Assembly (NCBI RefSeq): GCF_000208745.1
Contig: NC_030854.1
Span: 18,604,068-18,668,067, forward strand
DNA: 64,000 bases
Source: Theobroma cacao
Taxonomy: Eukaryota; Streptophyta; Magnoliopsida; Malvales; Malvaceae
Direction of reading: 5' to 3'
Shown piece after piece: positions 35,051 to 47,543 of the stretch; the stretch's first letter is position 1, and the number at the start of each line of letters is the position of its first letter. The notes beneath the pieces were generated by a model, which did no database searches, had not been told where the DNA came from, and saw only the letters and a program-made list of their open reading frames with translations. The position numbers and the translations under genes are program-made.

Positions 35051-35470
35051 GATATATGACTGGTCCGTACAGGAAAAACAAATGGAACTGCCATTCACAG
35101 CTTCTGGAAACATGATGATTGTACCTAACTTTGCATTTGCAATAAGTAAGTACATGAAACATGATGAGTGTGAATGCAATACTTTATCTTCAAAGGAGAC
35201 TTCCGATGTTAATATTAGAAATTCTATCTTAAAAGTTGTAGCTTCTAATTTTGGAAAGAAAGGGTAGAAGAAAGTTATGAGGTACAAGGCTCAAGAATGG
35301 TACATTTCTAAGAATGCTGAGCTCCATTTAAATATGATGTCAAAAGTAGTAGTAGACGATCCAAGTCTAACTGAAGATGCTTCCAGCTGCACCTTTCGCA
35401 GTAAAAATTTTTTCTATGTTAGGGCCTTGACAAATTTTCCAGAAAGATATGGATATATGAATGAAGTTTA
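35051..35470 (+). pseudogene. Exon-like fragment of an unidentified plant protein
   Basis: One frame stays open from after a possible splice acceptor (TTATACAG, ending 35050) to 35470, about 138 codons, broken only by one TAG at 35265-35267. Its composition is protein-like: it begins with a Trp, has an Asp/Glu/Cys group (HDECECNTLSS), a Lys-rich patch around the stop, and an Arg/Phe/Tyr-rich end (FFYVRALTNFPERYGYM). Both frames flanking the stop are in phase, and a C-to-T change of a CAG codon would create the TAG. I do not recognise the family. It may be a relic of a duplicated gene, or an exon of an intact gene whose TAG is a sequencing error. Confidence 0.5.
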
Positions 35471-38400
35471 AAGCAGTAAACCAACCTCTGCCATTATAAT
35501 CCATGGGATTCCTTCCCTGCCTAATTGGTATTGACCCCATATGCAGCTGAAAGAGGAATCAAATAGTTGAACTTTATATATTAATAAGCCAAATACAAGT
35601 CACTAGTTAAAAAATTAAAGATAAATGTCCAACATATCAAGCAGAGAGGAAAAAACAAAGCATCAGAAATTCTGAGTCTTGAGTTTGCCATTTGGCGTAC
35701 ATTGATCAATGATTTTGGACTTCATATTAAAGGAGATGATATGTGATAAAACCCTTTTTTGGAACATAAGTGATTGGTGATAATTTGAAGACTACTTCTT
35801 TTACTGATCCAGTGCTTAAGTTGGTAGTTTTGGTTCTTGTTTCACTATATAATCCCTGGCATGCATGCATGGCTTACCTATTGTGTTGAAGTACAGATAC
35901 ATACTAATTAAACAAATGGATGCATACAAACTTGTTAGCTCTACAAAGTTACATGGTTTGAATTCATCTCCTCAAACGCAATGTAATTAGAACAACAAAC
36001 CACCCGATATGCTAATGAGTGCCTAAGCATGAGCCTCCTCGTTCCACCAGTGACAGTCACGCATGCTTGTTGTAACAGAAGTTTTAGCAAATGGTTATAT
36101 GCAAAAGAACTGCCAAGCAAAAGCAAATGTAGCTCAGAACTCTACAGCGTTTTGCACACATGTAAACTTAAAAACAGCATAGCGCCCTAGCAGCAACCAA
36201 TGTACCATTTCGTAATTTTAGTTTCATTTAATATACCTTAGCCATTATAGGACCATAATTTACCTGCTGAGATAAAAGTAATACCTGAGTAACACCAAAG
36301 CCATAATAATCCAAATTTAACAATAAAAATGGAAAATTAACTACTAGTTTCAAACCTGAACTCGAACCCAACCTAAACTCAAAACGACCGAGTCCGAAGC
36401 GATATGAATTCAAAACAACCCAACCTGTTCTTATCCAAACCAAAAATGACCTGATCTGAATCTGATGTTTCCCACCTTTAACAATAATGCATAATTATCT
36501 GGAAATAATAGTTTCATTACATTTTAGAATGTTACAGGCTCAATGTCTAACAACAGAACCTAAGCCAATCCAAAGAGGAGTACTTTGCCTCCTCAATCGT
36601 TATACGTGGATACTCACTGAAACATCCAAGAGAATCTTAAATCGTACGCACCAGCCATCTGAGAGACTTTAGAATGAAGAATAGAACTAGGAGTTGAAGT
36701 ACATTTGGAAAAGTTTCTGTAGATAAAATCATTCCAAAATTGCGCAGACTTCAAATTGCATGACAAGTATGATTTCCTATTGGAAGAAGCAGATGTTACT
36801 TATAGAGGCAAGGGCACCAACTGATTAAAGGAACCACTAAGATACATCATGGAAATGCCTATAACACCATCATCTGTAGAATCAACTGTGGTAAGAGCAT
36901 GATGCAGCCAGGCTATGTACCATTCTTTGGTGTTATCTATGCAATATAAGACATTCATCATATGATTAACCGTATCCAATTTCTTTCAACAAACAAACAA
37001 TCAGCTATCACCTTGCTAAATCCCTATAATAGCCTTTCAACATCCAGCAATCACAGACCTTTCAACACCTAAAAATATGATATCATGAATTGAAAGTAGG
37101 CAAGGACAATAATCACTTAGGTATAAGAAGCAGAAGCAATGATCTGGTCAGAACTCCAAACATAATTCTTATGTGCTATCTTTGCTAGGGATAGTAAGTT
37201 ATCTAATTCTAGATGTTTTTAAATATCTTTTCAACTTTAGTTGCCACATGGCTCAAGAACAATAAATATGGATTAAAGAAGCTCAGCTGAGGTCATTAAT
37301 ACATGAAGTCTGAGTGAACACCATTGACTACTAAGTTTCTCTTGAGACATAAGACAATACCTCATTATTTTCAAGTTTTAAGCAGAAATCAAGTTTGGGG
37401 CCTTCTTGGCAAAAAAAAATGGACCATGAGACATTAAAGGAATAGCGGATGATGAAAACCAAAGGAGCCGAAACTTTCACAAATACTATTTCAAGCCATT
37501 CAACAACATAGAACAACTTTAAAACCCAGAGTCTTCAAGAGATTGAGTGGTTAGAAAAGGTTTTACAGTTAGCACTCAATAGTCTTGTAGAAGGTTACAT
37601 ATTTCCAACCAAGGAGATCTGTTCTCTTCCAACTTACTAATGTGGCTATAATTAATCCAATACTTTGAAGTAAAAAGTGAGAACTCCACAGCAAAAAGAG
37701 CAACTAAAATTCAGAATAGTTTTGTCTCTTGCTCCTGCGTCAATTTAATATCTGCAACGAAAAGTAAAATAACAGAGACCATGTTGAAATAGGATACCAA
37801 CAAACAGATACTCCTATTTGTTCAAGTAGAGGTTCCTAAAATGCAATTAACATTCTTTAAGTTTGATGCATAACATTCCATGTTTAGTTGTCCCATTGGT
37901 TGGATACATCACCATAATCACTCTCTGAAAAGTTGAACCATGACAGATGCTTATATAAGAACTTTACAAGATTCACAAAAAGAATATAGCAAGAACATGA
38001 TGGAGTAAATATAAAATTCATAGAAGTAGATAAGTGACAATACAAAAAATAGACAAGTTGTATGGAACAAATGCAATTCAGCAGCTTAGGGTGTAAATTT
38101 GCTGTTAAAACACGCACATTTTCACTTTGTTGCCAAAATCTGCCTACCTGTGTCGGTGCACTACAAGCCAATTGGAAAACAGCTTTTCAAGGATCATAAA
38201 GCTCCCACTTTCCATATCTGCTGAACCCTAAACTATAAACTTGTTATTAGCAAGTACTATTTCTTCCAAAACAGAACAAAGCAGAAAGACCACTAGACCA
38301 GTAATACAAAAGAAGAAATCTGACAGAAGCTACACCTAACTATGTAGATTCTTTTTAAGCTGAAAATTAACCATGTAGAACTTAGTCTTAAGAAAGAATG

Positions 38401-39363
38401 CTAAAAGAGAACCAACTGATCAGGAGTCACATTTCAAAGCCACAGCATCAATGTGCTGTTTCAGACAAATTTCTGTTGAAACCAAGAACATAATTCACAA
38501 AGCGAGAAACATGATCGGCTGTCAACAAAGCAGTTTAATCGCTAAATATACTTCGCAAAGTGTTACCTCTGGAGCAGAAAGACCCAAGCACTCCATGATT
38601 GCAGAGTAAATAGCTGATGACTATATCGCTGCAAAAAAATCATGACAAAATGGAACTAACATAGAAAACTGATATCAGTTAGTGACTTTGTTTTGCAGGG
38701 AAAACTTAGAAGTTTTGCTATACTGTTTCTATGGAAACAACAGCTATATCAGATGATGCAATGCCACAGAAAACTTGAAGCTGCAAACATGCAACATACC
38801 ATTAGCACATCATTATCTACCTTCTGCCGGTGTCAAGGTGGTTAGTCTCACAGAATAATCATTGTCATTATCTCATTCAGAAAGAATTACACAGACAAGA
38901 AAACTGCTATAGTAGTTCTTTTCCACCATCATAATGTAAAGTAGCAATCAACAAATAGTCTACTCCTTTCCCAAGATTCAATTTTTCTTTTAATAGTATT
39001 GTCAGCAGCAAAGGTTTTTCTATAGCCTTTAGGGTATTCCATACATGGTAAAGCAACATACTATCTTTTATCAACTGAAAAGGCATACTGTTAGTCATGG
39101 CTAAAATATAGAAACCAGTGGTTATCTTCAAAGATTGTAATCAAGAAAGGGCAAGAACAGTGCATTCTGGGCAGCAAAACCAAGATTAAAGAATTCTATG
39201 AGTAAAGAAAGCTTTGCACTAAAACTTTTTAACTGTGATTTCCTTTTAATGGAGAGAATAATGGCGTAGTAACATACACATCATAACAGCTGTCTAAAGT
39301 TGGAAAAGAAAAAGATGCCACTTTGGCAGGCATGTGGACGAAAGACGGTAGAATAAATAACAG
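35471..39363. other. Non-repetitive intergenic or intron-like DNA
   Basis: No open frame with recognisable protein content. Base composition is less AT-rich than in the repeats, and no repeat family from elsewhere in the window recurs here. The part nearest 39363 should include the 3' untranslated region of the UNC93-like gene; no clear polyadenylation signal was chosen. Confidence 0.5.
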
Positions 39364-40882
39364 CTAAGTGGAGTTAGCAGTGTTGATATCTTTATTGGAA
39401 GATGGAACAGTGGCCTCCTTGGGAGTTTCCTCTTCAGTCTTCTTGTCATCTTTTACAGCTAGCATGACTAGAAGCACCAGCAGTGGATAACTCACAGTGG
39501 TGAGCGACCAATTTACAATCAACTGGGAAAGCAATGGAACCTTGTGCGTATCAACTTGCCAAGCAACCGCTGCTCCTGCGCTTTGCACTCCCTTATAAAA
39601 TCCACTATATCTGAAACATTATTATAGACATAAATATTGGTCAATTGATCCCAAAAAAAACCAAAACAAAGAAGAAGATGATGATCTTTAAAGAAGAGAG
39701 AACAAGAAGAAGAATGCATTACCTGCTAAGGGTCTGTGAATCATCAGCCAAGGCTCCTATGATCCAATAAACCATGCTTTGAAACATGGCATCCAGCAAT
39801 CCGTAGCTGAAGTACAAAACAAAGGGACCGGCAAAAGCAGATTCCTTGAAATCCAACCTCGTAGGTGGATGATCATGGGAGTAGGGGAGTTGATTGGCAA
39901 GGCCACCACCCCAGATTGCACTGCCAAGCAAAGCGACAACACCAATCCCAACAAAACCCCTCATCCTCCTACTCTGGAAACTAAAATCCAATAAGTAACC
40001 AATCCCAATAGAGCCCAACATCTGGGCCCCCCAATAGAACACGTTGTTTAACCCTCTGGTTCTCAGATTAAAAAGAAGGCCATTGACATTATTGAACTGA
40101 TAGCTGTAAAAGAAATTGCTGGCCCAAGCAGCAGGGACAATAAGGAGCATTTTCCAATTGAAAAACAATTTGAGAATCTCGACTGCCTCTGTGGAGACAC
40201 TGGAGTACTTAACATTGGTGCAACGTGTACCATCATCGCGAACAACTTTGTTGGGTGGCAAAATGGCAAAAGAAAGAAGAGTTCCAGCCGACATGAAGCA
40301 CATGAAGCCAATATAAGTGGCATCATTTACAGAAGCCGCCTCGTTTCTGTGGTAATTCAGAATAAAAGGAATAAGGCCACCAATAACTCCACCCATGTTG
40401 AAAATGCTCCAAAACAGGGAGATGTAAGTGCCCTTTCGATTCGGTGGAGGATAAGAAGTCATAATAGCGCCTTCACCGGCCCAAAGAAAGCCAGCGCCAA
40501 CGCCAAGAAGGCCACCTGCCGCAATTGCAAAAGCCTGGTGTTTATGATGGTTGTAGTAGAGGAAAGAGCCGGCGTAAAGGACATAAGTGCTGCAGCCAGC
40601 AGCAAGGGTGAGATGGGGTCCGAGGACGTTGTAAATGCCCCCGCCCAGGATGCCAAAAACAGCGAAAGTGGTGTAAAGGGCAGTGTTGGCGTTGTTGGCA
40701 GCGGTCGGATCGACTTGCCCTCCTCCTCCCATCCCGGAAAGGGCGTTGAACATTCCGGGGCAGCAGAAACATACCAAGCCTATGAGGGAGACTTGGACGA
40801 GTGGCGAGTTGTATCTGAATTTCGATTTTGTGGACAATTCGGTGCCTGATTCTTCATCTGCAACGCCGCCTTGGAAACCCAT
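39364..40882 (-). CDS. UNC93-like membrane protein (UNC-93/DUF895 family)
   Basis: Two exons, complement(39723..40882) and complement(39364..39610), joined over a 112-base intron with GT at 39721-39722 and AG at 39611-39612; the split codon AG|A keeps the frame. The product is 468 residues. The ATG at 40882 (MGFQGG) is the first in frame; an extension upstream to 40918 would need a TTG start. The protein has a short acidic N-terminus, a hydrophobic run of about 11-12 membrane segments starting at NSPLVQVSLIGLVCFCCPGM, the family-typical motif GMFNALSGMGGGGQ, and FLWAGEGA. It ends with a hydrophilic, Lys/Glu-rich tail after exon 2. UNC-93 proteins belong to the major facilitator fold and in animals regulate channels or receptor traffic; plant members have been linked to potassium balance. 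The actual cargo or partner here cannot be told from sequence. All key blocks are intact, with no stops, so it is probably a working gene. Confidence 0.95.
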
Positions 40883-41091
40883 TTTGTTGTTTCTGATCAA
40901 AGGATTTGGAAAGGCCAAAAGGGAAAGAATGGAATGGAATGGAATGCTGAGAAAATTCTGGGATCTGGAATCAGGACAGTATGATCCACTTTTATACTTG
41001 CTACCTTAACGGGGGAGCTACCAGGGAAGTGTTTTACTGAGAGTTAAACACAGCACTAGCCCAACCAGTACTCTGCCTCATACTGGCTAAT

Positions 41092-41104
41092 ATTTATATA
41101 TATA
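41092..41104 (-). promoter_or_regulatory. Putative TATA box of the UNC93-like gene
   Basis: On the minus strand TATATATATAAAT lies about 210 bases upstream of the start codon. With a start site about 30 bases downstream this would give a 5' leader of roughly 180 bases. The leader includes a CCATT repeat (about 40925-40945). Inferred from position and composition only. Confidence 0.5.
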
Positions 41105-41109
41105 CACTA

Positions 41110-43550
41110 AACTGACAAAATCCTGTCCAATTGTTTAAGAAAATGGTTTTTCTTTCCCTTTTCTTTTTCCCGAATATTACAATATGAATCTAACCTCACA
41201 CCTTAGTCTTTGTGGTTTAACGACGTTAACATACGAACAAAGTTAAAATAATAATTGGAGTGTTCATATCCTTATGAATATTATTCCAACCTCATGGATG
41301 ATAACATCTTGATAGGCACAGCGCACGACGACTGGTGGTGCAAATAAATAATTCAGATTCTGAATGATTCCGAGGATTAATTTCACATGTTACCGTAGCT
41401 CATCAGCCAAAATTCTCGATAAGGAAGCCAAGCCAAATGTCCCACCCATTTGACTAATAACTACGCGTCTGTACTTCAAATCATAAAAATATGGAGTAAT
41501 GGATTATTATTAATATTGTATATATGAAAAGAAATTATTTAAGATTATTATTTAATTTGTGAAACGTAATATGGAAAGCAATTGATAAAGGTGTCTTGGA
41601 AGTGAAGGACAAAACTTTTGACGTTTCATGTCCCAAATTTTGGTCTTTTCCAGCACTCGTCCAATTACCAGGAAGCCGGCTGCCGGCTTCTACCCGAGTT
41701 TAGGTAGATGGTCATCTTTTGATCCTCGGAATTAATTAAAAGTCCGGCGAGGCGACTCTACAAATTAATAGCAGAGATGTATATAAGTCAACGGTTGCCC
41801 ATCCAAGTTTTAACAATTCTGCTTGCCCATTACCGGCTTTCTTTCTATGGCAGAAACCAAGATAAAGACATAAATAGCTCCTTTGTTTTGGGAACTACGG
41901 AAAAGGGTTGCTAAGATAAGACAAGAAGCCATGAGAGCACAAGGAGAGACAAACATATGTCGTGATCTGAAACCCGGGTGTACAATAAAAAAAACTTTCC
42001 CAGGTCAAGCTGCCCTACCCTTGCTTTGACTGCAACCAACCGCGCTGGATTTAGTAAGCTGAGCTCATTTTCTGCCTTAATAGCTCAACTTACATCTGGC
42101 GCTCCTTGCCAATGCTGGATAAGGCACCGGCAGGCCATATCCGACCACTCTGGTTAGGGCGGATCGACATAGAGTGAAGTCGTGTAAGATGATACTACTG
42201 AAGTCTTAAAAACTTTTACAATTTTATATAGTCAATAAGACTAATGAATTTACTAAATTTTTATAATTTTGTAAAGAGTGAGTTTAAAAACTTCCAATCG
42301 AATTAGATTTATTTATGACATCACTCAAAAAAATTATTAAGTCACCTCTAACCTTAGCTCGGATCACGTCCCAAAAACATCGTAGCAAGAAAGAAGAGAA
42401 GAGAGGAAGAAAGAAAGGAAATAAAGGAATTTTCCTTGATTTTCCAAGTCATTTTCCACTCCTGCAAACAAACAAAAAAAAACCATTAATTTCAATGTTG
42501 GCAGTTCTTAGTATTATTTGGCTTATTAATTTGTCTAACTAAATTATTGAAACGAATATTCTTTATTCTCTAAGGGTCATTAATTAAATTGAGATTGAAG
42601 TCAAATAACTTGATTACTTGCAAAAAAAAAAAGTGAAAGCTATTTCAAGATGTGAAATTTTAATTTTTAATTCAATAATAATAATTGTTATTCAAAATAT
42701 AATCTAAGGATCTATTACAGCAAAATTGAAAATCAAAGATAAAAAGTACATCACAGGTGACCCAAGTGCCTCACTTTTAAAAGAATTTACGTTTCTTATT
42801 TTTCTCAGTTTTTAAAACTTGTTGTTAAACAATTCTGATAACTAATTTTATTTTTGAAAATTCTAATCACCAATTAAGTAGCTACTCTTGCCTATTTATA
42901 TAAGACATATACAAATCCTATTAGGAACAGGATTCTAACTCAACTTAATTAGAAGTTAGTAAAGACCTATGTAGATACCTCAATGGATTTGGGTCCACTT
43001 AAATTGATTCATATTCCAACAAACATATTGAAAACCCAAAAGAAAAATGTGACATCCCTTGGATCTCTCTACATGCAGTGGGGGTTCAAATACATATCAT
43101 TTCATACTAGATATTTTATTTGGAATTTTTAATCTTATTTTAATATTTTAGTTTCGTAAATTAACTAAGAAACCTTATTTACCCACTAATTATAATAATG
43201 TTCAACTAATCTTTGTCAAGAAAAAAATTTTCAATGAGATCTCTTTCATTATAATATTTACTAATTAGTTCTTTCAGCACAACATATTTCTCATAGGTTT
43301 TATGGATAAATAATTTTCATTGTTACATCCAACCCATATAATACTAATTCTTAATTTTCATTCTTCCTAAACTTTTAAAAAAAAATTTCTTCAAAAATAT
43401 TTATATAATATAATATTAATATAAATAATATAATCTTAAAAAGGTAACTTGTTACAACTAAATCTTCTCCATCAAACACTAACAATAAGCGTTAGTTCAA
43501 TTTACATATTTTGGTATGTGTTCCACTACTGACTAATGTTCACTATTCCG
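41110..43550. other. Intergenic region upstream of the UNC93-like gene
   Basis: No gene recognised. There is a purine-rich stretch around 42388-42425 (GA-rich) and AT-rich DNA from about 43100. The open frame 42315-42542 is explained by low-complexity sequence. Confidence 0.6.
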
Positions 43551-43839
43551 TGTTGAGACTTGAGCTCAACTTCGTGCAATCTTGAGCTCTGAAATATGTC
43601 ACTTATTGAGCTCAGATCAACCAACAAAACCAATCAAGAACTCAAAGTTTCTTGAATTAACACAAAGGCAACGAAATAAGAGAAAAACAAATAGAAAAGA
43701 GCTTGAGAGGAAAGAGTATTTATTCTCAAACTTGGTGTGTTTTAAAAATGAAGAGAATAGGGTATTTGTAGGCTTGCTAGCCCCTTATCTAGTTATCTAC
43801 AATTTGAATTCGAATTAAATGATAAGACTAAGAAATTCA

Positions 43840-44913
43840 TGTTGGCTCCATTAGTTTTTGATGATAATAAAACTTTCTCATTTATTTGTGTCTAATTCCT
43901 TTACTTAAGTGTGCAAGAAATTAATACATGAAATTAATTTCTTAAATCCTTAAAGAGTATTTTTGAAAGAAAAAGAAGGATAAATTCAACAAGATGTAAC
44001 TGAATAATAAGGAGGAAGCTTGTTGGTTAAACAAGGAAGAACATTGGTTGATCAAATTTCAAATTGGAGAAATGGCGAGCTGAAGAGTTTGAGAAACAAA
44101 ACCAACTTAGTCAACCAAGTTAGTCGACTAAGTGGCCTCTGCCAGAATCTACAAACCAGAAACAGAATCAACTTAGTCAACCAAATTAGTCGACTAAGAC
44201 CTTTCTGTCTGCAACTTGAACTAGAGCACTACAAGATAGATTAATAGCTAGAACTCATCTTCAACTGTTTCCAACGGGCATAAACTATCCAACTGCCATC
44301 AGAGTTGCATCTCCAAGTATAAAAGGGTCTTCCAACAATGAGAAAGAAGTTTTTTGAAGCTTTGAATGAGATTTGAGCTATAGAAAGTTGAAAAACCAGA
44401 AAAGCTTCACTTCACTTGTCTGTACCTCAACGCTTACTCTTTGCATTTGTGATTAGTACTCAATCTTGTACCAATTAGATCATCCAATGATCATAGGTAC
44501 TTGTTTTTACCACTTCTTCTTGTATACTTAGAGTGAGGGAGTCATTCTAAGGGGTTGTTCAAGCTTGGGAAAGCTTGAATGTTATAGGTTATGGTTAAGC
44601 CTTGGAAAATCACTTTGGGTTTTAGTTTAGCCCGGGAAAAACTAGTGTAAAGTTTGTGGCTGAGCCTGCGAAAAGCCATTGTAAAAGCTTGATGGAAGCT
44701 TGTGAATTTCACCAAATTCTTAGTGAATTGTTGGAAAAATCCTTGGTTTGATAATCAAGATAGTGGATGTAGGTCTTGGATCGAACCACTATAAATTGTT
44801 GTCCATTGTCTACTCTATTTTTACTTTCCTTGTTTTGGAAATTAGTTCTTCATCTTGTCAAGAGCCAAATTGTGCTATGCACCCCCCTCTAATACATATT
44901 AACGGGACCAACA
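43840..44913 (+). mobile_element. Solo LTR nested in the 43551-47354 element
   Basis: Ends are TGTTGGCTCC and GGGACCAACA with a perfect 5 bp duplication, ATTCA at 43835-43839 and 44914-44918. Removing it restores continuity with the right LTR of the host element at about 47100. The copy at 27414-28507 is the same family in reverse orientation, and 12386-13739 is a more diverged copy. The family resembles Copia-type LTRs, but no coding region is present to prove it. Length is 1074 bp. Confidence 0.9.
44023..44197. repeat. Motif doublets (TTAGTCGACTAA type) inside the solo LTR
   Basis: Starts are 44023 and 44044 (TTGGTTAAACAA and TTGGTTGATCAA, 21 bp apart), 44107 and 44120, and 44173 and 44186 (TTAGTCAACCAA followed 13 bp later by a perfect TTAGTCGACTAA). 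The last two pairs repeat after 66 bp. Confidence 0.8.
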
Positions 44914-46159
44914 ATTCAAATTTGAATGGCTATCTTATTTACAACATTCAAATTTGAATGTTAATCATATCTACATTCAAATACATCAAGACTCTTTTAA
45001 GAGTACATGAATACTTTTACCCCTAGTATGCACGCTAAGCTTCTTGTTTAGACTACTTGCATATCTAACCTACTTGGTGGGCCTAGGTTGGTCTGAACTT
45101 TTGTACACTGACATCTTCCCCCACTCAATCTAATAATGCCCTCATTGTTAAAAGATGGACATCTTTGTCTAGTGTACTGTTGCATCATGGTTGTCCTTTC
45201 ACTCATCTTTGCCTCAAACAACCTTGCTCTGTGCACTCTTGGCTTGGGCTTCTTTGCCTTGCACATTACTTTTGCATGCTACTACCTTGGACACCCTTAC
45301 CTCGCACACTATTCTATCATGTGAAGACCCCTCAAGCATTTACTAACTTGGCATTCTTGCCTTGCATACATTTCTTTGGAATGCATTGTCTCCTGGAGCA
45401 CTTGTTATGAACCAATTTGTATTGCCTTGGCTCTTGGGTCTCACGAGTGCTTGGCTAGTCTCAACAGTTCCTCAATTATGTCTTAGCATTTTGGCCTTTC
45501 TAGCTCTCATTTATAATAGTCTTGTCACTATTGATCTTGGTCTCTCTCTAACCATACGATATTTTGCTACCACTTATTGCTTCCCTTAGGGCAACACAAT
45601 ATTACTTAATCTCAATACACTCCTAAGCTCCTTTGGCCATGAATGGTGGCACTACTTGCCATTGCATCAACCCTTTTGTTGGACTATATAGATAGTTTGT
45701 TGGGTCTCTTTTTCATTATGCAACACTAGGCTTCCCAAGTGTTATCGCTCACCATGCCCCTTGACTCATTTGTTGCCACTCTCATTACTTAGATCCTTCT
45801 TTTCTAGTACGATAACCATGAGCCTATTGCATGTGAGGCAATCCTCATCCAATGTGATTTGTCTTGTTTCCCACCATTACCTTTCTCATCAAGTCAAAAT
45901 GAGCAAAACTTGAGTAAACTCTCAACCAGCGCTATGACTTGCATGAAGTTTTACACGCCTCTATGCTCAAGCTTTTGCTTCACTTATAGCTTCAAGTCAT
46001 CCATAAATGCAAATAACGCCTCTTTTTCATTGAGATCGCTAATTTGCAATGACAATTCATAAAATTTTTTCTCATATTCCCATTCCTCACCATGTTGGGT
46101 AGGCCTCTTAAGTTTCACTCAAGCCTCGTCCTCAACATACTTAAGATAAAATTGCTTTC

Positions 46160-46720
46160 ACAGCTCCTTTTAGAACTTCACCCGTATGCTAATGGTTGTT
46201 CCCTTAAGCTTCACATTGCACCTTTGCCTCCATCACAATAAGATTATGTCCACCAAGTACATAGCAGCTAAATTAATTCATAAAGAATCCTCTTTGATGC
46301 CCATGACTCGAAAATATTGCTTCAAAGTCCATAAGAAATTGTTGACATCCTTAGCCTCCTTCTAACCTCGAAATTTAGGCTTAAGCACCTTCAGTTTGGC
46401 CTTCATCTCAAAAGTGAGCAGAACACCCCAATGGTTGCCTTGAATGCAACAAGTTCATCCTTGAGCCCTTATCGAAGGGCCTCAACTAGCTCTTCTAATG
46501 CTGCATTTAACCGATTCAACATATCCATAAACTCATTAAAAGTCATCTACAACTCCCCATGAAGCTTGTCATCTCGAAACCACAACTCCTTGATACTAGT
46601 TTCAACTTCCTCAAATTTATCCCTCATGTTACCCACAGCCAATTCCATTTTGGATACTTAGCCTTCAAGATCAAACATATATTTCAAACTTGACTTACCT
46701 CGTTTGGCTACACAGTTGGT
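46160..46720 (-). pseudogene. Gag remnant of the small LTR element
   Basis: Minus-strand translation gives, with stops and frame changes, an N-terminal coiled-coil-like part (about 46500-46680). It is followed by KDVNNFLW, LKQYFRVMGI and AAMYLVDI with a downstream WRQRC, the order seen in plant retrotransposon gag proteins, where a Trp-rich stretch follows a helical segment. At least four stops occur in about 180 codons. Frames on the plus strand in this region are not considered real. Confidence 0.6.
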
Positions 46721-47543
46721 CTTCCTTATTTCCTAACTGGGTGTGCACTAATCAACAATGGAAGTCTTGGCATTAATACCAACTATCACATGTTAAGACT
46801 TTAGCTCAACTCTGTGTGGCTTTGAACTTTGAAATACACCACTTACTAAGCTTAAGTTAACCAATAAAACTAGTCAAGAACTCAAAAGGTGTTGAAACAA
46901 CACAAAACGTCAAGAACTCAAAGGTTGTTGAAACAACACAAAAGCAACGAAATAAAAGAAAAATGGAGAAAAGAGAGCTTAAGAGAAAAGTGTATAAATC
47001 TCAAACTTGGTGTGTTTTACAAATGAAGAGATATGGTATTTATAGGCTTGTTAGCCCTCTTATCTAGCTATCTACAATTTGAATTTGAAATAAATGATTA
47101 GGCTAAGGTATTCAAACTTGAATGGTCATCCTATCTACATCATTCAAATTCGAATTCTAATCATATCTACATTCAAATACGTCAATCAACAAAAAGTTCA
47201 TATCTGTCGAGACTCTTTTAAGCATGCGTAGATACTTTTACCCTTAGTATGCGAGATGGGCTTGTTGTCTAGGCTACTAACATATCTAGCCTACTGGTGT
47301 GCTTGAGCTACTAGACTACTTGGTAGGCTTAGGCTAGTCTGAACTCTTAGGCCATTATAGATACTTGATTTTGATTAATACCTATTATCTAAAGAATTAT
47401 TTTATAACATAATATTGTATAGAGAATAATAAGAACAATCATTGCGAGTGAAGTACTACTCATGTTGAACAATTAAAAGAAGTGAATTACTACTTCACAT
47501 GGAATAACTAGAATAAGTGGAGCACTACGCCATGTGGAACAAT

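Larger units (their letters stand above)
43551..47354 (-). mobile_element. Small LTR retrotransposon with only a decayed gag
   Basis: Two similar LTRs are present. The left one, 43551-45107, is split by the solo LTR at 43840; the right one, 46791-47354, carries an extra tandem duplication of about 40 bp near 46873-46951. Both start TGTT(G/A)AGACTT. Next to the left LTR, on the minus strand, is a polypurine tract, GTGGGGGAAGATGTCAG (45108-45124). Next to the right LTR is a weak primer-binding site, TGGTATTAATG (46771-46781). These set the orientation as minus. The 1.7 kb interior has no polymerase. No target duplication was found (TTCCG versus TTATA). Probably a deletion derivative or a non-autonomous element. 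Confidence 0.75.

Noticed and set aside
40349..40849. 166-codon plus-strand frame
   Set aside because: Antisense shadow of UNC93-like exon 1, which has clear family motifs on the other strand.
40883..40918. Upstream extension of the UNC93-like protein
   Set aside because: It would start at TTG; the first in-frame ATG at 40882 is used.
45136..45589. Overlapping plus-strand frames with hydrophobic residues
   Set aside because: They lie in the interior of a minus-strand LTR element, overlap each other and match no recognised family.
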